This document shows, one piece after another, positions 43,423 to 51,055 of a stretch of 64,000 nt of DNA; the first letter of the stretch is position 1; each line of letters begins with the position of its first letter. The DNA lies in the NCBI GenBank assembly GCA_020638065.1, contig JACKJG010000013.1, positions 41,199 to 105,198 of the forward strand, read 5' to 3'. Origin of the DNA: Hyphomicrobiaceae bacterium. Its GTDB lineage: Bacteria > Pseudomonadota > Alphaproteobacteria > Rhizobiales > Devosiaceae. A program made the translations under genes and the position numbers. The notes below the pieces were generated by a model. It did no database searches. It worked only from the letters and a program-made list of their open reading frames with translations, and was not told the DNA's origin.

Positions 43423-44229
43423 CTAGTAACCGGTATCGGTCAGAAACCCGTTGAGCGCCTTGTTGAACGCTTCCGGCCCATCCATGGGTGCCAGATGCGC
43501 CACGCCGTCGAGCACCTGCGTTTCGGCGTCCGGCAGAATTTCGGCCATCATTTCGTCGCGCAGCGCAAATTCGGGCCAATCGAGCTTTGCCGACAGCAAA
43601 AGACAAGGCTGCGTCAATTCGGCCAATCGAGGCCACGCAGGGGCCGGCTGCCGTTCTGCGGTGCGCGCAACGTGCGCCAGCGCTTTTCCGTTCATGTCCA
43701 AAAACAGCTCACGAACCGATCCGGTCACGCGGCCCGCTTCTCCCAAGGGGCCATCAAGCCAGACACGCGCCTCGATTGAGTTGAGTTCGTTCAGGTCACC
43801 CGAAGCCTCGATCCGCTCATAATCGTCTTCCAGTACCTTGAAGTCGCCTTGTTCCTCGATTTCCGGCGCGCCCGACACTGCCGTCGCCATCAGCACCAGA
43901 CCGAACACACGAGAGGGGTGCGCCAGCGCGAAATCGAGGGCAACCCGCCCGCCCTGTGAACAACCGATCAGCACGGCCTTGTCCACGCTGAGCGTATCCA
44001 GCACCAGTTTGAGGTCTCCCACATTGGAGAATGGCTCCGCCGGGTCATACTCCGTTTCACCAAATCCCCGGCGGTCGTAAGCGATCGTGCGGTATCCAGC
44101 CCCTTGCATCGCGGCAACCTGATCGTTCCACATGCGAAGATCGGCAACTCCGGCATGCAGAAAAACCAGCGCCGCCCCGCGACCGTTGACTTCCGCATTG
44201 AGCTGCGCACCCGGCGCCTCGATCTTCAT
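43423..44229 (-). CDS. Alpha/beta-hydrolase
   Basis: The 268-residue alpha/beta-hydrolase shows the oxyanion-side ALVFLHAGVADLRMW, the nucleophile elbow I-G-C-S-Q-G-G (about 91-97), and the catalytic-type H in LDGVAHLAPMDGPEAF near the C-terminus. ATG 44229 overlaps the esterase stop by 4 bp (ATGA); an upstream ATG at 44244 is also possible. Substrate unknown; haloperoxidase or 3-oxoadipate-lactonase-like members share this pattern. Co-translated with the esterase gene. Confidence 0.85.
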   Translation of the reverse strand: MKIEAPGAQLNAEVNGRGAALVFLHAGVADLRMWNDQVAAMQGAGYRTIAYDRRGFGETEYDPAEPFSNVGDLKLVLDTLSVDKAVLIGCSQGGRVALDFALAHPSRVFGLVLMATAVSGAPEIEEQGDFKVLEDDYERIEASGDLNELNSIEARVWLDGPLGEAGRVTGSVRELFLDMNGKALAHVARTAERQPAPAWPRLAELTQPCLLLSAKLDWPEFALRDEMMAEILPDAETQVLDGVAHLAPMDGPEAFNKALNGFLTDTGY

Positions 44230-45086
44230 GCTCTGAAAATCCACTTCAGGGTTTGCGGCAGAATGGCCGCGGCATGTTCGAAATTGTGCGCACCCAGGCC
44301 GAACTCGAGACGAACATCATATTCCTTGTACGCCAGCGCCAGTGCCATCTGGATCGACGCCAACGGCCAGTGATCCACCGAATTGACGATATCGCCCGCC
44401 CCGGCCTGCAGAAACACTCTGATCGGCTTTCGCGCGTTTTGCCGGACGATCGATGGAAAGGCATTGCCGCCGCGAAGGGCCGTGAAACTGCCAACGTGGC
44501 TGATCACCAGTCCGAATTGATCGGGCCGCAACCAGGCCGCGTTGAAGGCGCAGATACCACCCGAACTCATCCCGCAAATAGCGCGTTTTGCCGGATCATT
44601 GGTAACGTTCAGCCCCTCGAGCGCGATCGGCATCAACTCTTCGAGCAGATAGGTCACATAGGCGTCCGTCATTGAGTCATATTCGAGCGAGCGCACGCTC
44701 TGATTGCCCGGCGGCTGAGCCGTGATGTCCCCCGGCTGCACGAATAACGCAATTGTTGGGGCGAGTTCGCCTGCCCCGATCAGATTGTCCAGAACCGCGA
44801 CGGCGCCGGTGCGTTCGAGATAATTGCGCCCATCCTGAAACACGATCAGATTGGCCGGACGTGTCGCGCCATATTGTGCCGGCACGTAGACGGCCCAGTC
44901 TCGCGCAATCTCGTCCCACATATTGCGATGCACGTGCCGGCCGCGCCGCAATGTACCACGAGGGATCCCCTCGCGCGGATTGCCGAGCGAATTTGCCGGA
45001 GGATGCGGCGTGCCGCGAGCCGCTGCGAACACGGCTTCGTCCGCTTCCCCGAGCAGAATGGTGGGAATGTCGAACGCGAAATTCAT
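44226..45086 (-). CDS. Putative esterase (enterochelin-esterase-like, PF00756 type)
   Basis: The 286-residue protein has the nucleophile motif CGMSSGGICAFNAAW (about 170-184), a D-x-x-N/H-segment GDIVNSVDHWPLA, and a C-terminal histidine in LGAHNFEHAAAILP, consistent with the esterase-D/enterochelin-esterase fold. The beginning has a VYVPAQYG segment typical of these esterases. It has no signal peptide. The substrate (siderophore ester, or S-formylglutathione-type thioester) cannot be fixed; no siderophore gene is nearby. It starts 287 bp from the divergent attachment-family gene. Confidence 0.78.
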   Translation of the reverse strand: MNFAFDIPTILLGEADEAVFAAARGTPHPPANSLGNPREGIPRGTLRRGRHVHRNMWDEIARDWAVYVPAQYGATRPANLIVFQDGRNYLERTGAVAVLDNLIGAGELAPTIALFVQPGDITAQPPGNQSVRSLEYDSMTDAYVTYLLEELMPIALEGLNVTNDPAKRAICGMSSGGICAFNAAWLRPDQFGLVISHVGSFTALRGGNAFPSIVRQNARKPIRVFLQAGAGDIVNSVDHWPLASIQMALALAYKEYDVRLEFGLGAHNFEHAAAILPQTLKWIFRA

Positions 45087-45147
45087 TTGCAGGTGTGGCG
45101 CTTGGTTGCCGACCCGCGCCGGGATCGTTCGTCGTCACGCCCGACCC

Positions 45148-45229
45148 GGGAAAACATGAAATTCAGAACGCAGATATGCATGTTTTCCCCGAACTGGCAC
45201 GCGGCCTGACACTGGCAATCTCAGGCCGC
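45148..45229. promoter_or_regulatory. Two adjacent inverted repeats in the esterase / attachment-protein divergent gap
   Basis: The arms GGGAAAACATG (45148-45158) and CATGTTTTCCC (45179-45189) are a perfect 11-bp inverted repeat with a 20-nt spacer. GCGGCCTGA (45201-45209) and TCAGGCCGC (45221-45229) form a second 9-bp one. An 11-bp direct repeat GCGTCAATCCG follows at 45231-45241 and 45250-45260. They lie in a 286-bp gap otherwise without a gene. Operators or a small RNA are both possible. Confidence 0.4.
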
Positions 45230-45372
45230 CGCGTCAATCCGCACAATCTGCGTCAATCCGTTCCTCTGGTCAGGTTGGCATGCTCCTGCAGGGACATTCG
45301 GCCAGTCCGGCGTTGAAAATCTCATTGAGCTAACCCACGTCAAAAGGAGGCAAAAAGGCAGAGGAGGCCGAA

Positions 45373-45822
45373 ATGAAGTCGACGAAGACCTGGATCCTGC
45401 TGGCGGATGGAAACCGAGCACGTATCGTGGAGTTTGACGGCCCGGCAAACGGTTTGCGCGAAGATGCAGGGCTGCAGTTTGCACAAGTGCCGATGAAGGC
45501 CGGCGAGATGCAGACTGACAGACCCGGCCGGTCTTTTGCTTCGGCAGGATATGGCCGCGCCGCGATGGCGCCACACACCGATCCGGTTGAAAAGCGGGAA
45601 GCCGATTTCACGGCAAATCTGGCAGCAACGCTGGACGAGAAACTACGCCAAAACGCTTTTGATCGGCTGATCATTGCAGCGGCACCCAAGGCCCTCGGCA
45701 ATCTGCGCAAGGCGCTCTCTGCCCGGGTGAACGAAGTGGTCTATGCGGAAATCGCCAAGGACCTTCTCAACGTTCCAAGCGACAAACTCGCCACCCATTT
45801 CGAGGACGTGCTGGCCGTTTGA
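45373..45822 (+). CDS. Host-attachment family protein (PF10116 type)
   Basis: The 149-residue soluble protein opens KTWILLADGNRARIVEFDGP and has a central DPVEKREADFTANLAATLDE followed by RLIIAAAPKALGNLR, the pattern of the family described as required for attachment to host cells in Agrobacterium-type bacteria. The fold resembles the baeRF/eRF1-like ribosome-associated family, so a role on RNA or ribosomes is an alternative to attachment. Ribosome-binding site AGAGGAGG. Its stop is 1 bp from the stop of the convergent transporter gene. Confidence 0.85.
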   Translation: MKSTKTWILLADGNRARIVEFDGPANGLREDAGLQFAQVPMKAGEMQTDRPGRSFASAGYGRAAMAPHTDPVEKREADFTANLAATLDEKLRQNAFDRLIIAAAPKALGNLRKALSARVNEVVYAEIAKDLLNVPSDKLATHFEDVLAV

Positions 45823-45823
45823 C

Positions 45824-46276
45824 CTAGGTGCCGCTTGAGAACGTTACCAAAGCGGCCCCGCCGATCACCAAGGCTCCGCCAATCGCCTTTGTCAGATTCA
45901 TGGGCTGAACGGGCACTCCCAGAAGCCCGTATTGGTTGATGACAAACCCAACCAGAATTTGTCCGGCAACCAGCAGGACAAAAAAGGCGGCCGGTCCAAC
46001 CTTTGGGATCAAGTAGGACGACAGAATGATCATGAGCGCGCTGACAATACCGGCCAGAAACATCCACGCCGGAACATCTGCCATTCTGGAATAATCTCCC
46101 GGCCGCTGCCCTGCCAATAACGAGATGATGATCGAGGTGGCGAAAGCGATGCCAAAAAACGGAACATTGCCCATGAAGGGCGATCCCATGATTCGCGAGG
46201 ATTGCGCGATCATTGGCAAGTAGACCGAGACAGCCGCACCGCCCAGCATGGCCAGAATGTAGTTGAAATAGAGCAT
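45824..46276 (-). CDS. Small DMT-family transporter (DUF606/YdcZ type)
   Basis: A 150-residue membrane protein with five hydrophobic helices (about 4-24, 36-55, 66-88, 95-115, 125-145). The N-terminal YFNYILAMLGGAAVSVYLPM and GQILVGFVINQYGLLGVPVQP match the small DUF606 half-transporters, which work as homo- or hetero-dimers. Start at 46276 with GGAGGGGG upstream. Substrate unknown. Confidence 0.82.
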   Translation of the reverse strand: MLYFNYILAMLGGAAVSVYLPMIAQSSRIMGSPFMGNVPFFGIAFATSIIISLLAGQRPGDYSRMADVPAWMFLAGIVSALMIILSSYLIPKVGPAAFFVLLVAGQILVGFVINQYGLLGVPVQPMNLTKAIGGALVIGGAALVTFSSGT

Positions 46277-46345
46277 TTCCCCCTCCTCAGATGTGCGAGG
46301 TCGAGAGTGCTGCAAGTCCTTTTGGGCAGCAATCGAAAATGTTGC

Positions 46346-47260
46346 CTATCGGGCGGCCGCCCACCAGTCCAGAACCCGCATGGCCCGAAGCGTGTTCCAG
46401 CGGCTCGGTGCGCCCACGTCGGGTTCCGGCACAAGGGCACCGGGATCCCTGCCGATCCGGTTGAGCGGCCAAAGCCCGTTCTGGTGCATGCGTTTGCGGA
46501 CCGCTTCGATGGCATCCGCCATTCGCGGGTCGGGTTCGGCTCCCACATCACGGAAATGATCGAGCGCGCGCAACGCGTCATATTCGTAGCCGGACGGAAA
46601 GCCGAACCGCAGAATACGCTTGTCGATGAGCTCCTCCGTGCCGCGGCGATACATCAGGCGTCGATCCAGCAGATAGGCCTCGCCCTTCAGTCGCGCCCCG
46701 CGCACGTCGTCGGAGCCGGCCACTGCTCGCTCATACGCGGCCATCCCCTCGAGCACACAGATTGTCGAATGGACCGAGGAACGAACGCTGGGCGGTGCAT
46801 CGCAATTCCAGCCACCGTCTGTGAGCTGCTCACCGACCAGTTGCGCTGCCAAACGTTCGCTCGGCACACCAAAATAGGCGCCAATCCCGAGAATGCGGCC
46901 ATTCAGGCACGCCTCCACCTCGCCTTCGAAAAACAGTCTTTCGCCATGCTCCTCGAACCGCAACGTTCCTGCGCGTTCAACCGCTCCCTGCACCCGCTCA
47001 TCTGTTGGCAAGACACCAAGTTCCCTGAGCAGGGTCAGCGTGCGGATCGTGTTCATCCAGCCCCAATCCCGGTCCGCACCGAACTGGCCGTTGGGCTGCT
47101 GCAAATCGAGAATGGCCGCGCCCCAGCCCTCGCGCGCAACCCGCACCCGCTCCGCCAGAACTTCATCGTCAGTCGCATGCACCAGACCGCGCAACACCTG
47201 CCAGCGAATGGCGGGATCACCCGCCATCAGCCACTTGATGATGTTTTCGCGTCTGCGCAT
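46346..47260 (-). CDS. Squalene-cyclase/prenyltransferase-like alpha/alpha-barrel protein
   Basis: The 304-residue protein has repeated helical units with QPNGQFG, DGGWNCD and QNGLWPLNR segments, resembling the QW-type repeats of terpenoid-cyclase/prenyltransferase alpha-alpha toroids. It is much shorter than a true squalene-hopene cyclase and lacks a DxDD acid motif, so it is unlikely to be a cyclase. Start at 47260 (MRRRENIIKWLMAG) with GGAGATC upstream. Divergent from the methyltransferase gene. Function unknown. Confidence 0.72.
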   Translation of the reverse strand: MRRRENIIKWLMAGDPAIRWQVLRGLVHATDDEVLAERVRVAREGWGAAILDLQQPNGQFGADRDWGWMNTIRTLTLLRELGVLPTDERVQGAVERAGTLRFEEHGERLFFEGEVEACLNGRILGIGAYFGVPSERLAAQLVGEQLTDGGWNCDAPPSVRSSVHSTICVLEGMAAYERAVAGSDDVRGARLKGEAYLLDRRLMYRRGTEELIDKRILRFGFPSGYEYDALRALDHFRDVGAEPDPRMADAIEAVRKRMHQNGLWPLNRIGRDPGALVPEPDVGAPSRWNTLRAMRVLDWWAAAR

Positions 47261-47346
47261 GAGATCTCCGTTATGCCAATAGCGCAAATTTAGACCGTTC
47301 CAGATTGACGGGTACCAGGCCGAAAAGGTCCGAATCTGTTATTAAG

Positions 47347-47383
47347 TTGTTAGCACCTTGTTGACAGACTATAAATAGTTTGT
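47347..47383 (+). promoter_or_regulatory. Predicted promoter with overlapping dyad for the adenine methylase gene
   Basis: TTGTTA (47347-47352) and TATAAA (47370-47375) are separated by 17 bp. The -10 lies inside an imperfect 20-bp dyad (47364-47383): ACA-g-ACTAT-AA-ATAGT-t-TGT. A symmetric element across the -10 of a methylase gene is the usual arrangement for autoregulation. Inferred from sequence. Confidence 0.5.
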
Positions 47384-47423
47384 TCCACTTTCGTTCTCAT
47401 TCTGGTTCTGACGGAGATTTCGC

Positions 47424-48062
47424 GTGGATATGCAATTGACGGACACCATCGCCAGTCTCCACGCCGAACTTGGAAAACGCAAGTTCAGAACTGTTATGGC
47501 TGACCCACCCTGGCGGTTCATGAATAGAACAGGAAAGGTCGCGCCGGAGCACAGGCGTCTCAACCGTTACACAACGCTCAGCACCGACGAAATCTGCGAA
47601 TTGCCAATCGGACAATTTAGCGAAGACACAGCTCACCTATATTTGTGGGTTCCCAATGCCTTGCTGCCGGAAGGTCTTCAGGTCATGCACGCTTGGGGCT
47701 TCCAGTACAAAGCGAACATCGTCTGGCGCAAAATCCGGAAGGATGGCGGGTCTGATGGACGAGGCGTTGGATTCTACTTTCGCAATGTAACCGAACTCAT
47801 CTTGTTCGGTGTCAAAGGCAAAAATGCGCGCACTGAGGCGGCAGGCCGCCGCCAGGTGAACTATCTGGAGTCGCGAAAGCGCGAGCATTCGCGCAAGCCT
47901 GACGAGCAATACGACATCATAGAGAGCTGCTCAAAGGGTCCCTATCTGGAGTTGTTTGCCCGTGGCACGAGGCCCGGTTGGACATATTGGGGCAATCAGG
48001 CTGACGAAAGCTATCGCCCCACGTGGGACACCTATTCTTACAATTCCGTGGCGGCAGAATAG
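47424..48062 (+). CDS. MT-A70-family DNA adenine-N6 methyltransferase (probable R-M methylase)
   Basis: The 212-residue methylase shows the catalytic DPPW motif (MADPPWRF, about 26-33), LYLWVPNALL, and the IVWRK-KNAR core of the MT-A70 family (N6-adenine methylation). GTG 47424 is the likely start (GGAG seven bases upstream); an in-frame ATG two codons on has worse spacing. It converges on the BglII-like endonuclease gene with a 25-bp overlap, the probable partner. N6-adenine methylation of the cognate site would protect the host. Lower GC than its neighbours hints at transfer. Confidence 0.88.
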   Translation: MDMQLTDTIASLHAELGKRKFRTVMADPPWRFMNRTGKVAPEHRRLNRYTTLSTDEICELPIGQFSEDTAHLYLWVPNALLPEGLQVMHAWGFQYKANIVWRKIRKDGGSDGRGVGFYFRNVTELILFGVKGKNARTEAAGRRQVNYLESRKREHSRKPDEQYDIIESCSKGPYLELFARGTRPGWTYWGNQADESYRPTWDTYSYNSVAAE

Positions 48063-48823
48063 TCAAACGTCACAACTGCTTCGGGAATCCCTATGAGCAC
48101 GAGCGGACAGGGGTTCCCCACTCCTCTCGCAACTCGATCCTGCAGCTTCCGCCAGTGTGTCGTTGCCTCTCCATATTTGTCAGAAACAAACCAACTCACC
48201 CACGCCTCCCTGAAGTTCTCAAGTTTTTCTGCGCGCTGCGTAATCTGTCTTTTCTGACGAGCCGTAGGATCATACCCATAGGGCAAGAGGTCCGCGAACG
48301 AGTTGATTTCACGGTCATCTGCAAACCGAGCTATTATCCCGCGCATATTCGCCTGTAAACTCGCGCCGCGAGTGATCAATCCGCCGAGAGAAATCACACC
48401 TTCGGTGTGCAATCGCTTGAAGTTTTCAAGGTCCCGATCATAGAAAGGATCCTTGTTGTTCCACTCAGTTTCAAGCGCCGCAGACCATTTTCCCTCGCCG
48501 AATGACTTCACATGGTCGATCTCGTGCGAAACGGCTTCAACCTGAATTGGTTCAGATTCTTTTGAGATCTGGATGGTCTTGCCGATAGTAATGTTTCGCT
48601 TTGACCACCCAAAATCGGCCAGCGTGCGACGAAGGCGTTGAGTAACCGGCGCTTCTCCGCCGCCTCCTGCCACCAGTTCCGTCACAGGAATCTCCAACGA
48701 AAGCAAAGCGTCTTCTATGTCACTCGCAGCGTCAGGCATGTCGACCTGGACAATGGCCTGCGCGTGATGAAGCAGTGCTACGTCAAATCCTTTGTCAATG
48801 AGGCGCTCAAACATCCCCCTCAC
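48038..48823 (-). CDS. BglII/BstYI-like type II restriction endonuclease
   Basis: The 261-residue protein resembles the BglII/BstYI group: a helical N-terminal part, then the catalytic region SHEIDHVKS (about 78-86) with ALETEWNNKDPFYDRDL (about 94-110) carrying the acidic pair and E-x-E/Q of the PD-(D/E)XK-type site, and LHTEGVISLGGLITRG. Relatives cut A^GATCT or R^GATCY. GTG 48823 overlaps the ettA stop by 4 bp (GTGA); ATG three codons later is the alternative. It overlaps the methylase 3' end. Specificity is inferred only; AGATCT sites are common in this window. Confidence 0.82.
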   Translation of the reverse strand: MRGMFERLIDKGFDVALLHHAQAIVQVDMPDAASDIEDALLSLEIPVTELVAGGGGEAPVTQRLRRTLADFGWSKRNITIGKTIQISKESEPIQVEAVSHEIDHVKSFGEGKWSAALETEWNNKDPFYDRDLENFKRLHTEGVISLGGLITRGASLQANMRGIIARFADDREINSFADLLPYGYDPTARQKRQITQRAEKLENFREAWVSWFVSDKYGEATTHWRKLQDRVARGVGNPCPLVLIGIPEAVVTFDYSAATEL

Positions 48824-50475
48824 CTCGTCAGCGGCTTGTACTTGATCCGGTGCGGGTTGGCGGCGTCCTGGCCCAGCCGCCTGATCTTGTCCTTCTCGTA
48901 ATCCTCGAAATTACCCTCGAACCATTCCACATGGCTGTCGCCCTCGAAAGCCAGCATGTGCGTAGCCAGCCGGTCGAGAAACATGCGATCGTGCGAAATG
49001 ATGACGGCGCAACCGGCAAATTCCTCCAGCGCCTCTTCAAGCGCGGCGAGCGTTTCGGTGTCGAGATCGTTGGTCGGTTCGTCGAGCAGCAAAACGTTGG
49101 CGCCCGATTTCAGCATCTTGGCCAGATGCACCCGGTTGCGCTGCCCACCCGAGAGTGAGCCGACCTTTTGCTGCTGGTCGCCGCCGCGGAAATTGAAGGC
49201 CGACGTATAGGCCCGCGAATTCATCTCGCGCTTGCCGAGATAGAAGACTTCGTTGCCGCCGGATATCTCCTCCCACACGGTCTTGTTGGCATCGAGACTG
49301 TCGCGGCTCTGGTCAACGTAACCGAGATGCACCGACTCCCCGACCTCGATCGTGCCGCTGTCCGGTTCTTCCTGCCCGGTGATCATCTTGAACAGCGTGG
49401 TCTTGCCGGCGCCGTTCGGCCCGATCACCCCGACAATGCCGCCCGCCGGCAGTTTGAAGCTCAGATTCTCGATGAGAAGTTTGTCGCCGAACCCCTTGGA
49501 AACATTCTCGAACGTGATGACGTTCTGCCCCAGCCGCTCGCCCGGCGGAATGATGATCTGCGCATTGCTCGACCGGGTCCGTTCCTCGTTGGTCTTGACC
49601 AGTTCGTCATAGGCCTTGATACGCGCCTTGGACTTCGATTGCCGCGCCTGCGGGCTCTTGCTCATCCATTCCGCCTCGCGCTGGATGACCTTCAGCCGGG
49701 CCTGATCCTCGCGCTGCTCCTGCGCGAAACGCTTGGCCTTCTGTTCCAGATAGGCGGAATAATTGCCCTCATACGGGATACCCCGGCCGCGATCGAGTTC
49801 GAGAATCCAGCCCGTCACATTGTCGAGGAAGTAACGGTCGTGGGTGATGATCAGAACCGCGCCAGGGAATTCGCGCAGGTGCCGCTCCAGCCAGCCCACC
49901 GTTTCGGCATCGAGATGGTTGGTCGGCTCGTCGAGCAGCAGCAGGTCCGGAGCGCTCAGGAGCAGTTGGCAAAGCGCCACGCGGCGCTTCTCGCCGCCCG
50001 AAAGATTGTCGACAGCAGCGTCTGGCGGCGGGCAGCGCAAGGCCTCCATTGCCATCTCGACTTTTGAATCAAGATCCCAGAGATTTTCCGCATCTATCTG
50101 ATCTTGCAGGGCTGCGCCCTCGTCCGCCGTCTCGTCGGAATAGTTCATCATCAGTTCGTTATAGCGGTCGAGGATCGCCTGCTTCTCCTTGACCCCGAGC
50201 ATCACGTTGCCGCGCACATCAAGGCTGGCGTCAAGTTGTGGCTCCTGCGGAAGATAGCCAACCTTGGCCCCCTCTGCCGCCCAGGCCTCGCCGGTGAACT
50301 CGGTGTCGAGCCCGGCCATGATGCGCAACAGGGTCGATTTGCCCGCTCCGTTCGGCCCCAGCACGCCGATCTTGGCGTCCGGGTAAAAACTGAGATGGAT
50401 ATTGTCGAGCACCTTCTTGCCGCCCGAATAGGCCTTGGACAAACCCGACATGTGATAGATGAACTGACGCGCCAT
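48820..50475 (-). CDS. ettA: Energy-dependent translational throttle EttA (ABC-F ATPase)
   Basis: EttA is a ribosome-associated ABC-F ATPase that gates entry of the initiation complex into elongation according to the ADP/ATP ratio. The 551-residue protein has two ABC cassettes: Walker A GPNGAGKST (about 39-47) with signature LSGGEKRRV, and a second Walker A GPNGAGKTT (about 352-360) with LSGGQRNRV. A linker rich in charged residues and SKSPQARQSKSKARIKAYDEL lies between them, characteristic of EttA. The start region MARQFIYHMSGLSKAY is typical. The restriction gene follows with a GTGA overlap. Confidence 0.96.
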   Translation of the reverse strand: MARQFIYHMSGLSKAYSGGKKVLDNIHLSFYPDAKIGVLGPNGAGKSTLLRIMAGLDTEFTGEAWAAEGAKVGYLPQEPQLDASLDVRGNVMLGVKEKQAILDRYNELMMNYSDETADEGAALQDQIDAENLWDLDSKVEMAMEALRCPPPDAAVDNLSGGEKRRVALCQLLLSAPDLLLLDEPTNHLDAETVGWLERHLREFPGAVLIITHDRYFLDNVTGWILELDRGRGIPYEGNYSAYLEQKAKRFAQEQREDQARLKVIQREAEWMSKSPQARQSKSKARIKAYDELVKTNEERTRSSNAQIIIPPGERLGQNVITFENVSKGFGDKLLIENLSFKLPAGGIVGVIGPNGAGKTTLFKMITGQEEPDSGTIEVGESVHLGYVDQSRDSLDANKTVWEEISGGNEVFYLGKREMNSRAYTSAFNFRGGDQQQKVGSLSGGQRNRVHLAKMLKSGANVLLLDEPTNDLDTETLAALEEALEEFAGCAVIISHDRMFLDRLATHMLAFEGDSHVEWFEGNFEDYEKDKIRRLGQDAANPHRIKYKPLTR

Positions 50476-50690
50476 GACGCGGGACCTCTTGAATCGCCTT
50501 TGAGAAATGCTGGCGCCTATCTAGGCTATCGGGACTGAAGCCGCAATCGCCAAGGGCGCGGCCCGCGGCCGGCCGGGGCCGCATGGACAAATAGTAATCC
50601 AGCTTTCCAAAGCGTAACTGGCCCTGGCGCGCAAACGCCCGCAACCTCTGCAGCGTCCGGTATCGGACACCATTCAGGAGGGAAACTGAC

Positions 50691-51011
50691 ATGCAAATTT
50701 CAAAATTGCTCGTTGCGGCATCATTATTGGTGGTATCAACGTCCAGCGCCTTTGCTCAACAAGCATTCACGTCCAAGAACGATCTCGACAAGCGGCCAGT
50801 CGTCGCTATTGCCACCGAGCTGGGCGTCGAGCCTCAGCAATTCGCCGATTGTTTCGCGCTGGTCACGCCTGCTGCCGATTTCAATCCGTCCGGCGAACGT
50901 CAGCATGCCAACAAAGCGTTGCTACTGCCCTGCCTGCAATCGGCCAACCCGGCACTGACCAACGATTTGCTGGACGCCGTGATGGACAAATATCGCGGTC
51001 AGCACATCTAG
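50691..51011 (+). CDS. Small exported hypothetical protein with two cysteines
   Basis: A 106-residue protein that I do not recognise. MQISKLLVAASLLVVSTSSAFA is a clear Sec signal peptide in two parts (Lys, hydrophobic core, AFA cleavage near 22). The mature 84 residues contain two cysteines about 27 apart (FADCFALV and LLPCLQS), able to form a periplasmic disulfide, and a helix-rich end LTNDLLDAVMDKYRG. Ribosome-binding site AGGAGGGAAA. It is an isolated gene between divergent ettA and the convergent pentapeptide gene. Confidence 0.75.
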   Translation: MQISKLLVAASLLVVSTSSAFAQQAFTSKNDLDKRPVVAIATELGVEPQQFADCFALVTPAADFNPSGERQHANKALLLPCLQSANPALTNDLLDAVMDKYRGQHI

Positions 51012-51055
51012 GACCTGCGCAGCGAAAGCGCCAATCTCAATCAGTTGAGCGGGGG

